Source of the DNA: Pseudarthrobacter sp. ATCC 49987 | Lineage (GTDB): Bacteria; Actinomycetota; Actinomycetes; Actinomycetales; Micrococcaceae | NCBI RefSeq assembly: GCF_009928425.1 | Contig: NZ_JAABNS010000001.1 | Location: 3,720,001-3,784,000 of the forward strand | Length of the DNA: 64,000 nt | Direction of reading: 5' to 3' | In this document: in pieces, positions 55,804 to 64,000 of the stretch | Position numbering within the stretch: the first letter of the stretch is position 1 | How the letters are laid out: every line of letters starts with the position of its first letter | Notes under the pieces: model-generated | What the model was told of the DNA's origin: nothing | The model's database searches: none | Seen by the model: only the letters and a program-made list of their open reading frames with translations | Translations under genes and position numbers: made by a program

Positions 55804-56180
55804 TGTTGTTGGCCGCGACACCAATTGCCCGTTGTGGTAGTCTCCGCAGCGGTGGTTCTGGATTCTGTTTCTGACTTTCTACCGTCCTCGGGAGGTATCT
55901 GATTGCGGCTTCCGGACTACATTTCCCGCCCAAACACGGCTCGGTCTTCGGACAGAACCGGCGCCTTCGTATATTTTGATCGGTACAGCGCTTCGGATTG
56001 CGGCCTTCCTGGGCTGCTTGCGGCCGTTGGGATACTGCGGACAACTGCAATGTCATGGGAATCGTGTTCGGCAATCGTGCTCGGCAGGGACGGGCCGGTT
56101 GTTGCAGGCCCCGCGCCTGGGCTCATTGTCCTCGGACAGGGAGGATTACTGCAGCGCCAGAGCCCGAAAACTTGGGCGCG

Positions 56181-56196
56181 GGTTTCACGTGAAACA
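56181..56196. other. parS site 3
   Basis: GGTTTCACGTGAAACA: full 14-nt core, one outer base different from consensus. Confidence 0.9.
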
Positions 56197-56563
56197 TGAA
56201 GTCGTGCCTGATCGGCCCTAGGAAACCGTTGTATCGTGCGGAAGACCGCTGAATTGCCGGCCAGGCCGAAAGACAACCCCCTCTGCTCTGCGCGAGGATG
56301 TTGGCACCGACCCACCCACCTGTCACGGATCCGGAAGTGTGCGGATCCGGTCTGGCCCGAGTACGGGCTGCTGACCCCTGGTGGGTGCGAACTCAGCGGC
56401 TGTTCTCCAGTTGACGGTGGTGCGCTGGACTTCAGAAGGGTACGGACAGTGGAATCAACTTCGGCCCTGAAGCGGAGTGATCCGTCGACGTCTTCGATGG
56501 AGTGATCCACTCACAATGATTACCTGAAACTGCTTCCTCAGACTCTGTGTTGACGCAGTCTCG

Positions 56564-56579
56564 TGTTTCACGTGAAACA
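56564..56579. other. parS site 4
   Basis: Perfect consensus TGTTTCACGTGAAACA. Confidence 0.93.
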
Positions 56580-57440
56580 TGGAGGGGTAGTTGCGATACA
56601 GATGGCGCACTGGCAGGACAGGCGGAGAAACAGTAGGCGGGCCATCGGCTTCGTCGCGCCGTCAGCCCGGAAATGGGCCACAGGGCCCCTACGCGGGCTA
56701 TAAGCAGGCAAGGCCAGCCCCGGCTTCATCAGGGACGTTGCAGGGGACGCCTAACGGCTTCCCCGGTGCCCTACACGGGGCACAGGACCGTGCTGGTGTC
56801 CCCGCGGCATAGCGCGTTGGTGTCGCCACGGCGAGGTCTCCCCCGGTAGCCGGACGCGCTCCGTCTGCCGACCAGATCGCAGTAGCACCCGGACAACATC
56901 CTCCAATGCTGATGCCGTCGGCTCTTGAGAATTCCGACAGCCCGTTGGACACCCCAGACATGCGCTCCGCGGGCCCGCCATCGGTGTGAGCGACCTTCAA
57001 CGGGGCGACGGGTCAGTCATGTGGAGGGCAATTCACCAGGGCACCAGCCGAAGGTGGGTGTGGGGACCGCCGGCGACTGGAGTACCGGCGGGCATCCGAC
57101 TGGTGATCGTTATTGTGCGGTGCAGGAACCAGCTGTGCCGTCGCAGCGGTAGCGCCAGGGCGACTCCACGGTACCGGTCTCGAAAAGGAGGGTACGGGAC
57201 GCCCGAGCTGCAGCCCTTCCCTCGTGCGGGGGAATGGCCACATGGTGAACCTGCTGGAGAGGGAAGACTCCCGCCGGGTGATTGCTGCCGCTCCTTCAAG
57301 ACGATTCCACTTGATCGGAAGGTTTTGCGCGCGGCCGGCACTGCTCCGGCTCGGGGGCCTACGGATTCCGGCACTGATGGCTGCACGCGTCCACACCGTC
57401 CCTGGCCGGACGAGGTCAAGAGGAGTGACAAAGTACCATC

Positions 57441-57529
<89 letters not shown>

Positions 57530-57956
57530 GACGGGATCGCCTGTTCTGGCGGGACCGGAAGATGGCGAGTGCCATTGGCTACTCCCCTGCAAGTCCCCTG
57601 ACGGAACGTGATCCCGGGCAGGCCTTCCACTCCCGCCTGAGTGAGAATGTTGCTGACCTCGCAGCGCGGGGTGCTGGGTTGCTCGCGCCACTTGCGATCG
57701 ATGACACATGAACAGGACCGGAGGATCGGTGTCCAGGAAGTGGTGCTCCCTTGCGATGAGCCAGCCTGGTTGGGAAATAGCGGGTGTGGCGCTCCGGCGC
57801 GGCGGGTGCAGGCCTGCGACGGAGGACACGGTCCCCCTTCACTGGCCTGAAGGCTGCGGCGATAGTCGCCTGGGCCCGGACCAGTATGTCCAACGGTGGC
57901 GAGAGTGGCAGTAGATTGTGGCGTTTGACAACGGTGGATATCCCGGTGGAAAAGCC

Positions 57957-58368
57957 TGTGGATAACTTTGTGGATTACTCGGAGGTTGGGTGTGGGCATC
58001 GCACGTGGCGACGCTACTCCACGGGCGCCGAAGGAGAGCCCGCAATAGGGGTGCCTTCGGCTAGTTGGACGTGTTTCACGTGAAACATTCACAGGCCCCG
58101 AACCGTGACCTCATTCACGTCCTGCTGTGCTTCAAAAATCCCCCACTGAAGGTTAATTTTCTGCGGTATTCCGCACTTTGCCGTGTGCAGTTTCGCTGTG
58201 ACTTTGCCCGGTCGTGAACGCGCATCGATGGGATCGGATGTGTCACGGCCGCTCGTTCGTCGACGAGATGGAAGCGACGGTTCGGCCCACTGGTAAGGGA
58301 CGGATGGTGAGATTGTGATCAAGGCCTCGCTGCCTGTGGATAACTGTGTGAATAAGTTCTGTGGAGAA
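57957..58368. other. DnaA-box group within the centromere region
   Basis: Consensus TGTGGATAA at 57957-57965 and 58335-58343, with one-mismatch TGTGGATTA at 57969, TGTGAATAA at 58347 and TGTGGAGAA at 58360. All are in the same orientation, spaced 12-13 nt within each group. parS site 5 lies between the two groups. Confidence 0.65.
58072..58087. other. parS site 5
   Basis: Perfect consensus TGTTTCACGTGAAACA. Confidence 0.93.
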
Positions 58369-59299
58369 CTCTGTGGGCATCCGCCCGGTTTCACTTTTGG
58401 ATGGCATCAAAAGGCGATTCGGGATCTCGTCGGCCTACCCAGAACAGTCCTTCGGATCTCCAAATTCACGACTGCCCTCCGGCCAATCCGTTCACAGTTG
58501 TCGTTCCCCCGGGCAGGGCAGGCACCACATGATTGGAACTTTGAGGGGCCGTAGGACTTGGATCTCGGGCCGTGAGGTGCCGCCACAGCAGTCCTCAGCG
58601 CCTGTCGGGCGCCGCGCCTGAAGATTCATGCCGGCGGTGAAAGTCGCCCGGGTCTCTCCACCTCAGGGATGGAGGAAGCCACGGCGGGCCAGGTAGCGGC
58701 CGTCCCACCACGTCGTCTGGATACGTAACGTGGCTTCTGCCTGGCACGATCTTGCCTGCTCCCCCATCTGGCTGACCAAGGCTGACGAGCGCATTCGTCT
58801 GCCGCTCCCCTCTGGCCGGAGGCGAGCGGAGGATTCCAGTGAGGTGGCCACCGTCGCGTGCAAGGCAGCTAGGTTGCCCCTTCCTCCGTGCCCAGCCAAG
58901 CGAACACCTCTGGACTTCAGGTTCCGCTGCGTCCTTGTGGAGAATTGGGTGTCGGGTGCTGGTGTGCCAAGCCCGGCTCCTAGGACCAGTGCCAGGAAAA
59001 CGTAAGCATAGGTTGGTGGTGAGGCGGCAGGCGCTCTGTGGCACCGGGAGTGCAGACGTGGCCAATATCTGACCAATCATTTCGACGCAATCATTTCGAC
59101 CCAACCATTACAGTCCGAGCTCCGCGGTCCTTCCTAGCCTTCCTATTGCTTCCACCCGGGGCAGGTAGCCGCTGCTCACGGGACGGACGGCGTCCGCGGT
59201 TGTCCCCGGTCGCAAGCATGGGCAGCGGCTAGCGGCGGCCGAGCCAGCACAGTGGAGAATTCTCACTATTGGTGATGCCCGAGATAGTAGGATTTGTTG

Positions 59300-59315
59300 T
59301 GTTTCACGTGAAACA
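59300..59315. other. parS site 6
   Basis: Perfect consensus TGTTTCACGTGAAACA. Confidence 0.93.
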
Positions 59316-59670
59316 GCGAAGTCTTGTGAGTAATCTCGTGGCTGCCGCTGCCGCGGAAACCCGGCCTTGCGGGGTAATCGTCCTTGCTCAACGGGCGCGT
59401 AGGGCTTCCCTCGATTGGGGACGGCAGTATGAATCAAGCTGAGGCGCCTCCCATGAGGCCTATGGGGGGTGTGGTTCAGATGATCGGAAGTTCCGGTGTT
59501 TCCAGGCGCCAGGCACCAGGCAACAGGTTTGATGCTTCAGGCACGTTGATCCGCCCTGGACGTTTGCCAGTATCCGCACGGAGTTGGTAAACGAGAGCGG
59601 AATATCAGTTGGAGCTCATCTTCTCCGCGAGTAGCCCAGCCGGTACACCTAAGGACACCCCGCCGCACAG

Positions 59671-59686
59671 TGTTTCACGTGAAACA
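59671..59686. other. parS site 7
   Basis: Perfect consensus TGTTTCACGTGAAACA. Confidence 0.93.
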
Positions 59687-59789
59687 TTCCCCAGGGCGGA
59701 ATCGCCAGTACGTCAGACCCGAGGCGTCACCACGCTAGCCGCCGTGCCTGAAGAGGCGCGACCGCGGCGGTTTGCAGCCTCCGCACGGA

Positions 59790-59805
59790 TGTTTCACGTG
59801 AAACC
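59790..59805. other. parS site 8
   Basis: TGTTTCACGTGAAACC: full core, one outer base off. It lies 119 nt from site 7. Confidence 0.9.
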
Positions 59806-60281
59806 CACCCGAACGCCGCAGGTTTGCTCGGGCCACTCCCCGGCCGGTTTGGCGTTGCAGCCGTTCGGGCATAGGCAATCTGACTGTGGAAGGTGGGTCT
59901 TCCATGCCGTGCGGCCGCAGTTCCACATCCCGCGACTGTCGGGGGGGCATCCGATTGACGATTCTGTGAATGCGGAGGTACAAATCGGCGGTCAGGGCGA
60001 AGTCCCCAATTTCAGTAGTGCACAGGATCGCGGCGCGTGGCGCCTGCGTGGGGGTCGCTGGTGCGAGGGCGGCAGCCTGCCGCTAGGGCGCAGACGTCGG
60101 ATCCGTGCGGGACGGCGCGAAATGAGCCGGGACCGGGTTCGTTCGGTGCCCAAATACGCCGGGTGTGGCAAAGGAACGTACCCACCAGACCATCCGGGAA
60201 GAGAGCCGGTGGCGGTGCCGGGTTTGGCGAGACTCTACGGTCAGCGTTGGAAGGAGGCGTGCGCAACTCTCGCAGCCACAA

Positions 60282-60297
60282 TGTTCCACGTGAAACA
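60282..60297. other. parS site 9 (variant)
   Basis: TGTTCCACGTGAAACA: one mismatch in the core (T to C at position 5), so probably weaker. Confidence 0.75.
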
Positions 60298-60374
60298 TCG
60301 GGCCCAGGGTTCCACGTTCTGCGAACAGCGACTATGGCGCGGTGGGCTATTCCGCCTACCGCAGGCCTACGTGA

Positions 60375-60390
60375 TGTTTCACGTGAAACA
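60375..60390. other. parS site 10
   Basis: Perfect consensus TGTTTCACGTGAAACA, 93 nt from site 9. Confidence 0.93.
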
Positions 60391-60608
60391 AGGCCGAGAC
60401 GCTCGACACTTCATGCTGCTACTCAGCCCATAGAGAGCGGGCCCCTTCCCGCTGAGGGGTAGTTCCATCGATTCCGCAGCGCGATGTCCGGGCAACCCAA
60501 GCAAAATTAACAATACGCAAAGGTTGTATGAGCGCGTAGACATCGTGTCACTGGATCACTGTCCTCCTCCCGTCCAAGCCAAAGGCAGCGAAAGTCACCA
60601 CGAATAAA

Positions 60609-60648
60609 AAGATGGCCCCTCTTCCTGGAACGGAAGTGGGGCCATCTT
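60609..60648 (-). terminator. Rho-independent terminator of trxA
   Basis: On the minus strand AAGATGGCCCC pairs with GGGGCCATCTT, with further TTCC/GGAA pairing inside, followed by TTTTTATTCG. It starts 38 nt past the trxA stop. Confidence 0.88.
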
Positions 60649-60685
60649 GGGGTTTGGTCTGCGCTAAGCCCTGACCAAACAGAGA

Positions 60686-61012
60686 CTAGGACAGAACGTC
60701 CGCGAATTCCTTTTCGAAGAACTGCTTGGGACGTGCCCCGATGACAGTGCCCTTTACTTCTCCACCCTGGAACAGGTAGACGGCGGGGATGGACGTAATG
60801 CCGTACTGGGCCGCGATCGCGGGGTTGTCATCAACGTTGACCTTGACGACGTCCACCTTCTCGCTGTATTCAACGGAGATCTCGTCGAGAATCGGTCCAA
60901 GCTTGCGGCACGGTCCGCACCATTCTGCCCAGAAGTCCACGATGACCGGCTTGTCAGAAGCCAGTACATCGGTGCTGAAACTAGCGTCTGTTACGTCTTT
61001 TGCGTTGCTCAT
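60686..61012 (-). CDS. trxA: Thioredoxin
   Basis: A 108-residue thioredoxin with the active site WCGPC (Cys32, Cys35) in VIVDFWAEWCGPCRKLGP, the cis-proline in ITSIPAVYLF, and GGEVKGTVIGARPK near the end. It reduces protein disulfides in the cytoplasm and is recharged by the thioredoxin reductase encoded 40 nt upstream on the same strand. A strong terminator follows, so trxB-trxA form the end of the transcription unit. Confidence 0.97.
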   Translation of the reverse strand: MSNAKDVTDASFSTDVLASDKPVIVDFWAEWCGPCRKLGPILDEISVEYSEKVDVVKVNVDDNPAIAAQYGITSIPAVYLFQGGEVKGTVIGARPKQFFEKEFADVLS

Positions 61013-61052
61013 AGCCCTGTCTTTCTCTTAGGTTGGGTGCTGCGCGCGCCGT

Positions 61053-62009
61053 TTAGGCGTGGAAGTCTGCGAGGTAGTGCTCGACGTCAAGGGCGGCTAC
61101 ACAGCCGGACCCTGAGGCCGTGATCGCCTGGCGGTACGTCGGGTCGATGACGTCGCCGGCCGCGAAGACACCCTTGAGGCTGGTCTTCGAAGTGCGGCCC
61201 TCGACGGCGATGGTTCCCTCGGGGGTCAGGTCCAGCTTGCCCTTGACGAGGTCGGTGCGGGGATCGTTGCCGATCGCCACAAAGACGCCTGTGACGGCGA
61301 GTTCTGTCTCGGTGCCGTCCACGAGATTCTTCAACCGAAGACCGGTGACCTTGTCTTCGCCCAGGACATCCTCGACGCCGCTGTTCCAGATGAAGCTGAT
61401 CTTCTCGTGTGAGAGGGCGCGGTCGGCCATGATCTTGGAGGCGCGCAGGGTGTCGCGGCGGTGGACGACGGTGACGGACTTCGCGAACTTGGTCAGGAAC
61501 AGTGCCTCTTCCATCGCGGAGTCGCCGCCGCCGATCACGGCGATGTCCTGGTCTTTGAAGAAGAAACCGTCGCAGGTTGCACACCAGCTGACACCATGGC
61601 CGGAGAGGCGCTTCTCGTTGGGCAGGCCGAGCTCACGGTAGGCCGAACCCGTCGACAGAATGATGGAGCGCGCCTGGAAGGTCTCCCCCGAGCCGATGGT
61701 GACCGTCTTGATCTCGCCGTCGAGATCCAGTTCGGTGACGTCCTCAAACTGGATTTCGGTGCCGAACCGGGCGGCCTGCTTCTCGAAGTTTTCCATCAGG
61801 TCCGGGCCCATGATGCCATCCGGGAACCCCGGGTAGTTCTCGACGTCCGTGGTGTTCATCAGCTCGCCGCCGGCGGTAACGGACCCTGCCAGGAGCAGCG
61901 GCTTCAGGTTGGCGCGCGCCGTGTACACCGCGGCGGTGTAGCCCGCGGGGCCGGAGCCGACGATGATGACATCACGTACTTCGGACGCGGTGTTTTCTGC
62001 GTTGCTCAC
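61053..62009 (-). CDS. trxB: Thioredoxin-disulfide reductase
   Basis: GTG 62009 ([20 protein letters not shown]) gives 318 residues, the normal length; a longer in-frame start at 62063 adds 18 residues of no likeness. An AAGGAAGAGG lies 11 nt upstream. FAD site [20 protein letters not shown], redox pair [11 protein letters not shown] (Cys143/Cys146), NADPH site [17 protein letters not shown] and the closing [13 protein letters not shown] are all present. It passes electrons from NADPH to thioredoxin. Confidence 0.96.
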   Translation of the reverse strand: MSNAENTASEVRDVIIVGSGPAGYTAAVYTARANLKPLLLAGSVTAGGELMNTTDVENYPGFPDGIMGPDLMENFEKQAARFGTEIQFEDVTELDLDGEIKTVTIGSGETFQARSIILSTGSAYRELGLPNEKRLSGHGVSWCATCDGFFFKDQDIAVIGGGDSAMEEALFLTKFAKSVTVVHRRDTLRASKIMADRALSHEKISFIWNSGVEDVLGEDKVTGLRLKNLVDGTETELAVTGVFVAIGNDPRTDLVKGKLDLTPEGTIAVEGRTSKTSLKGVFAAGDVIDPTYRQAITASGSGCVAALDVEHYLADFHA

Positions 62010-62185
62010 TGAACGGTGAACCTCTTCCTTTGTCGATGCGCCCGCCTGGGTGGCCGGCCACATGGCACAACTACTACTTGGTGCTGAATATTCCGGTCGG
62101 ACGGGGCGTCGCGGGAGGACGCCATCACTCAGGGTACCGTCTGGGCACCGGGGACCGCGGGGTCATTGCCTGGGTTACGGACGAG

Positions 62186-63772
62186 CTACTGGACCTTGAT
62201 TTCGGCCAGGCGAAGGCCAAATCCGTAGCGGGTCTTCGGGGCCGCGAGCTTGGGCAGCGTCTTGATCGATACGATGACATACTGCGCGGTGGTGGGCTCA
62301 GGCAGGGGCATCGTCAGGTCCGGTGAGGTAAAGCTGTTGCTGCCTACCAGCTTGGCGCCCTCGAGGGACGCACGGTCATTGGTAAAGACGCTGATGCTGC
62401 CGCCCGAGGCGCCCAACTGGCTGAGGGTTACCGAGGAGACCTTGGCGGGGCCCTTGAGCTTGACGACGAGGGGGACTTCACTGGCCAGGCCGCCCCAGTT
62501 GTCAGTGGCGAATTCCATGTCCGACCAGTAGCTGGCGGCGTTGCCGTCGACGGTCTTGACGAGGTCGCCGTCGTAGGTTCCGGCGAAGTCGAAGTTGCCC
62601 AGCCGTGTAACGCCTTCGACGGCGGGCGGACCGGCGGCCGGAGCAGGACTGCCGCTACCCGAGGGCCCTGCCGTGGTCGAACCGGGGGCGCTGGTGGACC
62701 CATTGCCGCTCGCTACGGGCTGCGGAGTGCTCTTGAAAAGGCTGCCGAGATTGGTCACGGCAAGAACCAGTCCGACCACGAGGACCGCGGCAAGGAGTCC
62801 GCCGACCAGCCAGCGGATGGAACGAGGCCCGCGCTGGGGTTCCTCATCCTTGCCGTAGTACTCGTCATCCGCGGCCGAGCCGTTGCCCCGGGCCGAGCCC
62901 GGGAAGAACCCGGGGTCCCGGTCCATAGACGCGCTTCCGGCCGCGGCGGCAGACGCCGGTACGCGATCCTGGTGGGAAGCCTGCCGGTCGTCGGGAGCGG
63001 GGTGATCGTAGTCGTCGTCGGACCACAGCGAAACCTTGGGTGTTTCGGCGGGTGCAGGCGGCGTCGAATTGCGTGCAGCTGAGGCGGGGGCACCTCCCTG
63101 CACCGGCTGGGGAGCCGTTACCTGCGGGGTGGCCTCCTGGGGCGCAGTGTCGGGGGACTTCGCCTGGGCGGACGCCGCTGCGGCGGCAGCACCGCCGGCC
63201 GCGGCACCAGCGAGTCCCGCGGCGCCGGCAGTGGGCGACGACGCCGGATGCGACGGCGCGCGGGCAACGGAGGCAGGGGGCACAACCGGCTTGACGTTCG
63301 ATGCCGGTGCGGCCTGCTGCTGGTTCTGCCCGTAGTTGATATACCCGGCGTCTACTTCTTCTTCGTCGTAGAGGCCGTCGTAGGTTTCGGGTTCGTTGGA
63401 CCGCGGCTGGCCGAAGATTTCGCTGCCCAGCGTGTCGGTAAAGAACGGTTCGACGTACGGCGGGTTGGAAGAGACCACGAGGTCCAGCAGGTCAGCAGCC
63501 GAGGTGTGATTCGTGATGAGGTATGTCGTGTCGTCGCTGACCCCGAGGTCGAGGATCTGCACACTGCCGGGACGCTCGCCGGTGGCCACTTCCCGGGCAC
63601 TTTGTGCCACTTGATCCGCGTTGCCGGGCCCGGCCACAAGGATGCTCACGGAACGGTTGAGCACCTGGTCCACACCGTCCAGCACCAGATCCTGGTCATG
63701 TGAGGTCAGTACAGTGGCAGTGACCTTGTAACGGCCACCTAGTACTGATCCGACATCGATCGGGTGGGACAC
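62186..63772 (-). CDS. Pseudokinase membrane protein with outer discoidin-like domain (MviN-tail-like)
   Basis: A 528-residue protein. Residues ~8-115 resemble a kinase N-lobe (VGSVLGGRYKVTATVLTSHD, then NRSVSILVAGP and VQILDLGVSDDTTYLI) but have no intact glycine loop, no HRD and no DFG. A long Ala/Pro/Ser linker follows, one transmembrane helix at ~320-342 (WLVGGLLAAVLVVGLVLAV), and a C-terminal beta-rich domain (~385-528; DGNAASYWSDMEFATDNWGG, QYVIVSIKTLP) similar to F5/8 discoidin-type domains. This domain order equals the region after the flippase in mycobacterial MviN, whose pseudokinase recruits FhaA. Here it is a separate gene. Confidence 0.75.
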   Translation of the reverse strand: MSHPIDVGSVLGGRYKVTATVLTSHDQDLVLDGVDQVLNRSVSILVAGPGNADQVAQSAREVATGERPGSVQILDLGVSDDTTYLITNHTSAADLLDLVVSSNPPYVEPFFTDTLGSEIFGQPRSNEPETYDGLYDEEEVDAGYINYGQNQQQAAPASNVKPVVPPASVARAPSHPASSPTAGAAGLAGAAAGGAAAAAASAQAKSPDTAPQEATPQVTAPQPVQGGAPASAARNSTPPAPAETPKVSLWSDDDYDHPAPDDRQASHQDRVPASAAAAGSASMDRDPGFFPGSARGNGSAADDEYYGKDEEPQRGPRSIRWLVGGLLAAVLVVGLVLAVTNLGSLFKSTPQPVASGNGSTSAPGSTTAGPSGSGSPAPAAGPPAVEGVTRLGNFDFAGTYDGDLVKTVDGNAASYWSDMEFATDNWGGLASEVPLVVKLKGPAKVSSVTLSQLGASGGSISVFTNDRASLEGAKLVGSNSFTSPDLTMPLPEPTTAQYVIVSIKTLPKLAAPKTRYGFGLRLAEIKVQ

Positions 63773-63943
63773 GGGTTCCTCCTAGACTGTCCGGGAACTG
63801 CTGGACTGATCACTTCATCAGTGACTGCAGGTCGCCCGGTAAGCCGGTGGACCCGTGGTCTGCAACTCCCCTTGTTAGTCTTCGATCCTAGCCGATGCAG
63901 TGTCCCGGCCTCGGAAGCACGGCGCTGCGAAGCCTACTGGTTA

Positions 63944-64000
63944 CTATTTTTTCTTCTTTCCACCGAACGGAAAATGCGGGTTGTGACCGGCCGGGCCCTG
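63944..64000 (-). CDS. C-terminal end of an unidentified gene entering from beyond the window
   Basis: The last 18 codons on the minus strand read QGPAGHNPHFPFGGKKKK followed by TAG at 63944-63946. By synteny with other actinobacteria the gene before this pseudokinase is often murJ/mviN, but 18 residues cannot establish that. Confidence 0.5.
   Translation of the reverse strand, partial: QGPAGHNPHFPFGGKKKK

Noticed and set aside
55917..56510. Minus-strand open frame (about 197 codons) after parB
   Set aside because: No family likeness, crosses parS site 3, and no start signal.
59609..60433. Plus-strand open frame (about 274 codons) across parS sites 7-10
   Set aside because: It contains parS-encoded peptides (VSRET, MFHVK) and otherwise irregular composition with many Arg, Cys and Trp; no ribosome site or recognisable domain.

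Overview
The window is about 64 kb of a high-GC actinobacterial chromosome that spans the replication origin. Gene content and order (rpmH-rnpA-yidD-yidC-jag-rsmG-parA-parB to the right of dnaA; dnaN-gnd-recF-DUF721-gyrB-gyrA-DUF3566-tRNA-Ile-tRNA-Ala to the left; then the fhaA-fhaB-pstP-rodA-pbpA-pknA-pknB cluster) and the protein sequences point to the Micrococcaceae, most likely Arthrobacter or a close relative. The genus is an inference from recognition; no search was run.

Layout. 1-1300: two decaying conjugation genes (a VirD4/TraG-like coupling protein and the end of a VirB4-like ATPase) with frameshifts, cut off against a metabolic operon. 1309-7786: a 5-oxoproline (pyroglutamate) module, pxpA, MHS-type transporter, fused pxpB-pxpC and a biotin carboxylase/carrier protein, divergent from a GntR regulator. 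7955-12834: assorted small genes (flavin reductase, lipoprotein, HTH-less LysR-like protein, DUF5997, VOC protein, F420-type oxidoreductase, PPOX protein). 12957-17714: an amine-oxidation operon (flavin amine oxidase, universal stress protein, APC permease) facing a TetR regulator across a perfect 23-nt palindrome. 17745-19055: an intact IS1249-like insertion beside tRNA-Leu. 19630-29269: a tightly overlapping cell-envelope growth and Ser/Thr phosphorylation operon. 29299-37219: pabA/trpG, crgA, tag, rhomboid, cyclophilin, a repeat-containing membrane-anchored protein, a glycosyltransferase, an exporter and a cupin. 37314-55754: tRNAs, gyrase, recF, dnaN, dnaA, rpmH and partition genes. 55755-60685: a 4.9 kb gene-free stretch rich in parS. 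60686-64000: trxA, trxB, a pseudokinase membrane protein and the last codons of another gene.

How it fits together. DnaA, DnaN, RecF, gyrase and the DUF721 (DciA-like) protein serve replication; ParA/ParB with ten parS sites organise the origin; RodA, PbpA, PknA, PknB, PstP, FhaA, FhaB and CrgA coordinate wall growth and division; the pseudokinase at 62186-63772 resembles the kinase-like part of mycobacterial MviN, the known partner of FhaA.

The most unusual signals are non-coding. A roughly 650-bp array of head-to-head DnaA-box pairs lies at 31221-31884, about 16 kb from dnaA and richer in consensus boxes than the dnaA-flanking regions. One parS site lies inside the parA coding sequence, and another forms the stem of the parB terminator.
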